This document shows, piece after piece, positions 27,402 to 33,076 of a stretch of 33,076 bases of DNA (its first letter is position 1; every line of letters starts with the position of its first letter). The DNA lies in the NCBI GenBank assembly GCA_016929245.1, contig JAFGJE010000187.1:1-33076 (forward strand), written 5' to 3'. The notes under the pieces are model-generated. The model made no database searches. It was not told the DNA's origin and saw only the letters and a list, made by a program, of their open reading frames with translations. A program made the position numbers and the translations under genes. Source of the stretch: Phycisphaerae bacterium (GTDB lineage: Bacteria > Planctomycetota > Phycisphaerae > SM23-33).

Positions 27402-27743
27402 ATGATGGATTTTTCGCAGGATCTGGTGCGGGGGAGCGTTCTTCCGATCATTTTGTCGTTGTTGCGGGAAGAGTCGATGTACGGCTACCAGATGGTCAAG
27501 AAGGTCAACGCGCGGACGAACGGGCTGTTGGAATGGAAGGAAGGGACGTTGTATCCCGCGTTGCATCGCCTGGAGGGGGCGGGGTTGATCGCCAGCCGCT
27601 GGGATTCCGCCGGCGGAAAGGACGGCGGCCGGCAGCGGAAATATTATTCCATCACGCCCAGGGGTCGGCGTGAACTGGAGAAACGATCGGAGGAATGGAA
27701 GTTGTTCAGCCAGGCTGTCAACGCCTGCCTGTGGGGGGCGTGA
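27402..27743 (+). CDS. PadR family transcriptional regulator
   Basis: LVRGSVLPIILSLLREESMYGYQMVKKVNAR...EGTLYPALHRLEGAGLIASRWDS...RQRKYYSITPRGRREL. Confidence 0.95.
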   Translation: MMDFSQDLVRGSVLPIILSLLREESMYGYQMVKKVNARTNGLLEWKEGTLYPALHRLEGAGLIASRWDSAGGKDGGRQRKYYSITPRGRRELEKRSEEWKLFSQAVNACLWGA

Positions 27744-27746
27744 GCG

Positions 27747-30047
27747 ATGGCCGACAACGAACCCATTCACAATAAACTCATAGCACGCCTGACGGACCGA
27801 TTGGCGGGCGATCCGGAACTGCAAGCCGACGTCGCCCACGAACTGCAAACACACCTCGAAGACGCGGAGGAAGAATTCCGCGAAGCGGGCCTGGACGATG
27901 AAAAAGCGCAGCAGGAGGCCGTCAAGGCGATGGGCGACCCGGAAGAAATCTCCCAACAGCTCTTCCAGGCCAACCGCACCCGAATGCGTTTCCGGGCCGT
28001 GATCCGCTGGACCGCAAGCCTGGCACTCCTGCCGGCGGCGATGGTGGTGGTGGCGGTGTTGTTTTATTTTATGACGGGCGGTGGAATTTTTGATGATATC
28101 GATAGACTTACCACGTCGATTCAATCAGGGCAACTCGGGGAGAATGCAGGCCCATTTCATTGGTCGCGGCAACTCTCGGAAGAGGATATATTCGTCCTTC
28201 AGGGAGACATCAAGGCAGGAAATTCCATCGAGCGGGAGAAGTCCATTTCCAACCGCTGGCCTGACGATCCGGTGTATTACGGAAATTACTTCGTTGCCGC
28301 CGTTAGCAGATATTACGGAAAAGACGGCCAACTTCGGGCATCATTTCTCAAAAAGAGTATGGAGATGGCGGATCACGGCGAAAAGGTTGATCCCGACAAT
28401 GCGTTTTATAATTTCATAAAAGCCGGTTGGCTGATCGAAGCATCCTGCATGTTGGAAGACGATCCTTCACGACAAATTGAATCGATTGATTCGGATGAGA
28501 AAAGAAAATCAATATCCTTCTACAAAATTACAATTACGGATCCCGTTGGATTTCAGCAAGGCATCAAGGAGTTGCGTCGCGGCCTGCTGAAATCGTTTTA
28601 CTCTTCAAGATCCCTGGACATGCTAGAGCTTCGCCTGTCCCTGCTTCCACCACCGCAGTCAATGGCGGACATTATCAGTCGAGTCATTATGGAAGTTAGT
28701 GCACTTCTTCCCCCTATGACCAGTTTTCGCGCACTTGGAAAAATCCTCGGAGCGTATGCGGTGGACTTGGCGGAAGCCGGCGATATCACGGCTGTGGAAC
28801 TTGCACGATCTGTAGAAAAAATGGCGAACCTGATCGGTTCTGAAAGTAGAACGTTTATTGAAATACTGGTTGCATTAGCATGTCGTATGAATGCTTTGGC
28901 GAGTTTGGAACTGGTGGGAAAGGAATTGCATAATCCGACCTTGAGCAAAAACGCATTTCAGGAGCGACGACAGCAGGGGAAATTCTGGCGGGATTTAAGG
29001 GATAATTCTGGTATGGACAGGCAGGAGCTTCGGAAGGAACTACGGCACGCGGGAATGTTCTGGAGTGTTCTGATGCCCGGCGGTGTAGCCGGTTATCGCG
29101 CGGAGTATGAACCTCTTCGGACGGTGGAGTGTTTTGTGGTTCTGGAAATTGCTTTGTTGATCCTTCTGGTGGGGATGGTGCTTCTATCATGTTCATTTGG
29201 TCTGCCGATATTGATCTGGTTGATCTCCTGCCGTCGAAGCGAGAGCAGGCCGATCCTGCTGTTTGTCGGCTGGCGGAGAATCGGGCGGATTGTCCTGATC
29301 TCCATCGTTTTGCCGCTGGTGGTTTACGGCCTGTACGTCAGCTGGCAGATATTCCGTCCCGACGCGTACGGTCTGAACCACGCAATGGGTCGTTGGATGG
29401 TGGAATTGGCCATTTTTCTGTGTGCCGTATTTTTCCTGCTGCTGTCAACGAGCTACCGGGCGATCCATCAGCGATGTGAGGAAATCGGCGTTCCCGTCCC
29501 TCCGACAATCACACGACGAAAACGGATTGGTTTTCTGATCGCCGCCGGACTGGTTCTGCTGGTTTGCGGAACCTATATCATTGGTTGGTGGGCAGGACCT
29601 TTTCAACTGGATGATCCTAAAGGAGAATATTGGATTCCTCCACTGGCTTTCCTAACCGCATTAATAGGGCGGGACTCCAATCATTCAAAATTTCTCATGG
29701 ATTTCTTTCTGGTTCTTGTGATGTTGTGTTTCTTCATAATCTGGTTATTGAGTGAAGGGGTCGAATTGTTCCGTCGCGGGCGAAAAGCATTTCGTCGAAC
29801 CTTCATTCGCAGTTCCATGCCGATCCTGTGTTCCGCGGTCATCGTCGTGGGCCTGGCCGTCGGGAGCGTGTTGTCTCTTGGGGAACGTTGCGCCGCGAAG
29901 CGTGTGACGGGAAACGCGGCTTTTGGGATACTGTCAGAAACCGAGCGTGGTGGAATTCGCCTTCTGCGGGAGAAATTCCTCCAATGGCGGCGGGAAGATG
30001 GAACGCAGGCAGCCGGGAGCGGGGAGCAGGCGGCCGGACAGCGATAA
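27747..30047 (+). CDS. Multi-pass membrane protein with HAAS/permease-prefix-like N-terminus
   Basis: Starts 4 nt after padR. N-terminal LTDRLAGDPELQADVAHELQTHLEDAEEEFREAGLDDEKAQQEAVKAMGDPEEISQQL, then several TM helices. Confidence 0.85.
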   Translation: MADNEPIHNKLIARLTDRLAGDPELQADVAHELQTHLEDAEEEFREAGLDDEKAQQEAVKAMGDPEEISQQLFQANRTRMRFRAVIRWTASLALLPAAMVVVAVLFYFMTGGGIFDDIDRLTTSIQSGQLGENAGPFHWSRQLSEEDIFVLQGDIKAGNSIEREKSISNRWPDDPVYYGNYFVAAVSRYYGKDGQLRASFLKKSMEMADHGEKVDPDNAFYNFIKAGWLIEASCMLEDDPSRQIESIDSDEKRKSISFYKITITDPVGFQQGIKELRRGLLKSFYSSRSLDMLELRLSLLPPPQSMADIISRVIMEVSALLPPMTSFRALGKILGAYAVDLAEAGDITAVELARSVEKMANLIGSESRTFIEILVALACRMNALASLELVGKELHNPTLSKNAFQERRQQGKFWRDLRDNSGMDRQELRKELRHAGMFWSVLMPGGVAGYRAEYEPLRTVECFVVLEIALLILLVGMVLLSCSFGLPILIWLISCRRSESRPILLFVGWRRIGRIVLISIVLPLVVYGLYVSWQIFRPDAYGLNHAMGRWMVELAIFLCAVFFLLLSTSYRAIHQRCEEIGVPVPPTITRRKRIGFLIAAGLVLLVCGTYIIGWWAGPFQLDDPKGEYWIPPLAFLTALIGRDSNHSKFLMDFFLVLVMLCFFIIWLLSEGVELFRRGRKAFRRTFIRSSMPILCSAVIVVGLAVGSVLSLGERCAAKRVTGNAAFGILSETERGGIRLLREKFLQWRREDGTQAAGSGEQAAGQR

Positions 30048-30076
30048 TTCGGATATAAGGTTGGGGACTCGGTAAC

Positions 30077-30115
30077 GTGGCACCTTCAAGCGTCGCTTCG
30101 ACGCTTGTGGGTGCC
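30077..30115. repeat. GTGGCACC-TTC-[variable stem]-GT-GGGTGC hairpin repeat, copy 3
   Basis: gtggcaccttcAAGCGTCGcttCGACGCTTgtgggtgcc. Confidence 0.88.
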
Positions 30116-30176
30116 GTTGTTTGACGGCGGCAGGGAGCAGGCAGCGGGGAAAAGATAATAAAACAAACAAAAAACA

Positions 30177-30234
30177 ACAACGCCGAGCAGCAAGCTGGAA
30201 TGGTCATCGGCTTGCCGTTCGGCGCTGTTGCATT
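30177..30234. repeat. CAACGCCGAGC...GGCGCTGTTG hairpin repeat, copy 1
   Basis: caacgccgagcagcaagctggaatggtcatcggcttgccgttcggcgctgttg; related to 32177-32231. Confidence 0.75.
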
Positions 30235-30243
30235 TTCCCGTAT

Positions 30244-30335
30244 CTCTGCGCGGTGGGAATCCTTTCCCACCGCGTTTCTTTCATCAACCTGGATAAAACA
30301 AAGACGCGGCGGGAAAGGATTCCCGCCGCGCAGAG
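30244..30335. repeat. Inverted pair of hairpins (31-nt arms)
   Basis: CTCTGCGCGGTGGGAATCCTTTCCCACCGCG (30244-30274) and CGCGGCGGGAAAGGATTCCCGCCGCGCAGAG (30305-30335); each arm also folds on itself. Confidence 0.88.
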
Positions 30336-30357
30336 GTTTAGTAAGGTTTGTAGTTTT

Positions 30358-31293
30358 TTAGGCTTTTCGTAACGTAATCAGCGGCAGTTCCGGCCGGCAG
30401 TTGAAGCGGATGGGGATTTGGACCATCCCTAACCCGCGCGAGATGAAGACCGGGCATTGCGGGCCTTGCACCCAGCCTTCGGCGTATTTGCGGTACTGAA
30501 TCGGAAGGATCAACGGGCCGATCAGCGGCAGCCGCACCTGCCCGCCGTGCGTATGCCCGCAGAGCATCAGGTCGATCCGCACGCCGGGCGGCGTCACCTC
30601 CGCGTAATCCGGGTTGTGACACAAGACGATCCGCGGCACGTCGTCCGGCACGCCCTTCAACGCCGCCTTCGCGTCGGGCCGGGGATCGCGCGACCACACG
30701 TCGTTGACGCCCGCGAGGCACAAAACATCCCCACCGCGACGCAGCAGAACGTGGCGATTCGTCAGCAGCCCAATCCCCGCCGACTCCAGCGAAGCCACGA
30801 CCCCCGGCGCGTTGGTCCAGTAATCATGATTGCCCAGGACGGCGAACTTTTCCTTCGCGTGCAGGTCGCGGAATACCTCCACCAGCGCCGAGGTGATCGC
30901 GTCGGCACGGCTGACGTAGTCGCCGGTCAAGGCGACGATGTCGGGCTTCAGATCGTTGGTCATCTCCACGATCCGCCGGGCGTCGTCGAAATCGGACCAT
31001 CGTCCGACGTGGACGTCGGTGATCTGCGCGATCGTCGCGCCGTCCCAGGCGGCGCCCAGGTTCGGAAGGGAAAAGTCGTGTCGCGTGACCACAAAGCCGT
31101 GCGGCTCGATCGCCAGCGCGTCGACGGCGCCGGCCGTCACCGCCGCTCCGCCGGCCAGCGCGGAATATTTGATAAACTTCCGGCGCGTGAGTTTTTTCCC
31201 CTTCGGCGGGGGGGATTCCTTTTCCGGTTCGTCCTGCAGGGGGGGCATTTCGCTCGGAAGGAATGCGTCAGGTTGCGAGTGGGAGTTCGTCAT
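30358..31293 (-). CDS. Metallophosphoesterase (YaeI/YkuE-like) with Tat signal
   Basis: KLTRRKFIKYSALAGGAAVTAGAVDALA; AQITDVHVGRW, ALTGDYVSR, AVLGNHDYW, LCHNPDY, LMLCGHTHGGQVRLPLIG. Confidence 0.95.
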   Translation of the reverse strand: MTNSHSQPDAFLPSEMPPLQDEPEKESPPPKGKKLTRRKFIKYSALAGGAAVTAGAVDALAIEPHGFVVTRHDFSLPNLGAAWDGATIAQITDVHVGRWSDFDDARRIVEMTNDLKPDIVALTGDYVSRADAITSALVEVFRDLHAKEKFAVLGNHDYWTNAPGVVASLESAGIGLLTNRHVLLRRGGDVLCLAGVNDVWSRDPRPDAKAALKGVPDDVPRIVLCHNPDYAEVTPPGVRIDLMLCGHTHGGQVRLPLIGPLILPIQYRKYAEGWVQGPQCPVFISRGLGMVQIPIRFNCRPELPLITLRKA

Positions 31294-31351
31294 GCCTTGA
31301 ATAGTATATCGGAATCAATCCCCACACGTCATAGGGAAAACAGATGAAACT

Positions 31352-31389
31352 GGGTGCCGTGGTTCGCGCAGCGCAGCGAAGCAACCACG
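31352..31389. repeat. Single arm of the 16984-17068 inverted repeat
   Basis: gggtgccgtggttcgcgcagcgcagcgaagcaaccacg. Confidence 0.85.
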
Positions 31390-31433
31390 TTATTCCCGTT
31401 CCTCGCCGGATTTCCACCACCCGAAATGCGCGC

Positions 31434-31481
31434 AAAAAAATGGGCGACAATGCAGCTTGCTCAAGGCCGCGATTATCGCCC
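31434..31481 (-). terminator. Intrinsic terminator at the 3' end of the candidate ncRNA
   Basis: Minus strand GGGCGATAA...TTGTCGCCC, then ATTTTTTT; the internal GU pairs are compatible only with minus-strand RNA. Confidence 0.75.
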
Positions 31482-32160
31482 TTCGCCTTGGTAGAGGTCC
31501 CACTCCATAATGGTTTATCCCGACACGAAAATCCGGAGGAGGAGAGAACCGGATTTTACTCATGGGCGCTCATCTCCATGAGCTTTCGTTGCCTGGTAAA
31601 CGCAACCTCTACCCTCAGGAATCTCGGATCCAAACAATCCCGGGAGGAGAGATGGGATTGTATTCCTCGATGGGCGCTCATCTCCATCGTTGGCAGGACC
31701 GTTGTCGAGATTCCATTGAGAGGTTTCTCAAATTCCTTTTTTTCAAAAGTTCTGAGCCTCTCTCGCCAAGACGGTTTCGTTATCTGGTAGGGTAGGGAGG
31801 TAACAGGAAACCGTCTATATCCACTCCTCAACGTCAAAGCTCCTCGACATTAAGTCATCCTGTAAGTAGATACACTATTCACTTGTCAGCTCGCAGCCGA
31901 ACATCGTATGGGGGCTTTGAGCCATTCTCACTCCGCTTTACCTATATGCAATGCTCGTGCCAGCAGGGTTTTCCTCGAGACGATTTTTCCCGCGAAATTC
32001 TATCGCATTGCAAATGAGACAATTACAACCGCGAGGCGTTCACGGGATGTATTTACCATTCGAATGCGAATCCTGTTGCTTGACGCAGTTTGCTTCACGA
32101 AGCGTTTTCGCTCCTGTCGCGTGTGTCGCGTTTTGCGACGTGGAAAACTACAGGAGCGAT
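31434..32160 (-). ncRNA. Candidate large structured non-coding RNA; 5' end uncertain, best supported part 31434-31816
   Basis: Two tandem domains closed by perfect 9-bp helices (GGAATCTCG/CGAGATTCC and GGTAGAGGT/ACCTCTACC). Each contains a hairpin with a conserved 10-nt loop and a hairpin with a conserved C-rich 12-nt loop on differing stems. Further helices upstream, and a U-tract terminator at 31434-31481. Confidence 0.6.
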
Positions 32161-32176
32161 TCCGCCGGATGTTCCA

Positions 32177-32231
32177 GCAACGCGGAACGGCAAACCCGTA
32201 CAATATCCGGCTTGCCGCTCAGCGCTGTTGG
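32177..32231. repeat. CAACGC...GCGCTGTTG hairpin repeat, copy 2
   Basis: caacgcggaacggcaaacccgtacaatatccggcttgccgctcagcgctgttg; same frame as 30177-30234. Confidence 0.7.
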
Positions 32232-32286
32232 AAAATGAGGAAATCCACAATTCCGGAATGAATCGGCGGATCGCGTATTTCAGAAT

Positions 32287-32724
32287 CTACACCGCCGCCC
32301 CGGTCGCCATGACCGTGTTCGCCTGTTTGGCCCCGGTGAACAGGGCAAACCAGTCTTCCGTGCTCATGGGAGGCAGGAAGACCATGGCTCCCTGGGATCG
32401 TGCCGCCGTCTCCACGGCCTGGTTACCGTGATGCGAGATTACCGCCTGCAGCGAACCTCGCCAGCGGCGTCGCGCCCAGCTCAGCAGGCGCGTCAGACCT
32501 TCGGCGCCGCCCGTGTGGGACAGCACCAGCAAGTCCATCCATCCGGCTGGAGGATTGGCCAGAAAGTGTAGAGGCTGACTGTACGTGATTACACGTGGTC
32601 TATCGAGTGTCAGGAGTGCCTGATACAGGCAATCGGTACCCCATCCGTCCATACCCACGAGGGCAATAGACACTCGACCGGCCGTCGGCTTGCACGACAA
32701 GCCTCGCAGGCTCCTCGGTCGCAT
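32287..32724 (-). CDS. Small hypothetical protein, possibly receiver-like alpha/beta fold
   Basis: VSIALVGMDGWGTDCLYQALLTLDRPRVITYSQPLHFLANPPAGWMDLLVLSHTGG...; GGAG about 9 nt before ATG. Family uncertain. Confidence 0.6.
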   Translation of the reverse strand: MRPRSLRGLSCKPTAGRVSIALVGMDGWGTDCLYQALLTLDRPRVITYSQPLHFLANPPAGWMDLLVLSHTGGAEGLTRLLSWARRRWRGSLQAVISHHGNQAVETAARSQGAMVFLPPMSTEDWFALFTGAKQANTVMATGAAV

Positions 32725-33076
32725 TGCTTGTTACTCCAACTACAGCGTTATCCGTTCCCAGGATAAAAATTGGACACTAAATTTCGCGATTCCCTCGTCA
32801 GTACCAAAAAGAATGCAATCCTTGTGCCAGCCGTGCATGACTCGGACGTATATCCATACAACCCTTCTATTTATCATTGATTATGTAAATTTTTTCATCC
32901 ACCCCATATAGGGTGATTACCTTCTTTCTGACCGGGAGTGTAGCGACTTGCGTCATCCGCCTACACACAATACAACACCCTCACAACATGATGTGTGTGA
33001 GAATTTTTTCTGGCGCTCGGTTATTCTTTTGTTTACAGTGACTTGCAGTAGTTGTTGGTTACTCTTTTTAGGAGCA

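Noticed and set aside
30457-31347. 296-aa plus-strand ORF
   Set aside because: Antisense to the metallophosphoesterase.
31556-31837. 93-aa ORF with duplicated MEMSAH segment
   Set aside because: The peptide duplication is explained by the duplicated RNA hairpin I; no RBS or family resemblance, and structure explains the repeat better.

Overview
The window looks like a chromosomal segment from a GC-rich Gram-negative bacterium, probably PVC/Planctomycetes-like (inference from pseudopilins, PEP-CTERM, WG repeats and the intergenic repeat type). It carries about 22 credible protein genes. From the left: ileS (minus, truncated by the window edge and so absent from the ORF track); an M55 D-aminopeptidase; a minus-strand block of GntR/LacI-type regulator, coupled pseudopilin, PEP-CTERM protein, double DUF1284-like protein and large secreted protein; a GH36-like alpha-galactosidase; a WG-repeat lipoprotein; TrkA and TrkH/KtrB potassium uptake genes; hisI; a GspG-like pseudopilin; a plus-strand envelope cluster (CsgG/FlgO-like, triple LPP20-like, two tandem mini-lipoproteins, FlgT-like); a PPC/DUF296 protein; an exported Cache protein with a CheD-like domain; an esterase-TPR protein; a PadR/HAAS-type pair; a Tat-exported metallophosphoesterase; and a small unknown protein. 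The two most interesting signals are non-coding. (1) A roughly 0.5-0.7 kb protein-poor interval (about 31434-32160, minus strand) folds by eye into an ornate RNA. It has two tandem homologous multibranch domains, conserved loops on differing but complementary stems, and a U-tract terminator. (2) The ileS leader has a consensus promoter, a 35-aa leader ORF containing Val-Ile-Ile-Cys-Ile, a possible antiterminator and an intrinsic terminator just before ileS. Several palindromic intergenic repeat families are also present, some with compensatory stem changes. All structures and domain calls were made by eye; no folding or database search was run.
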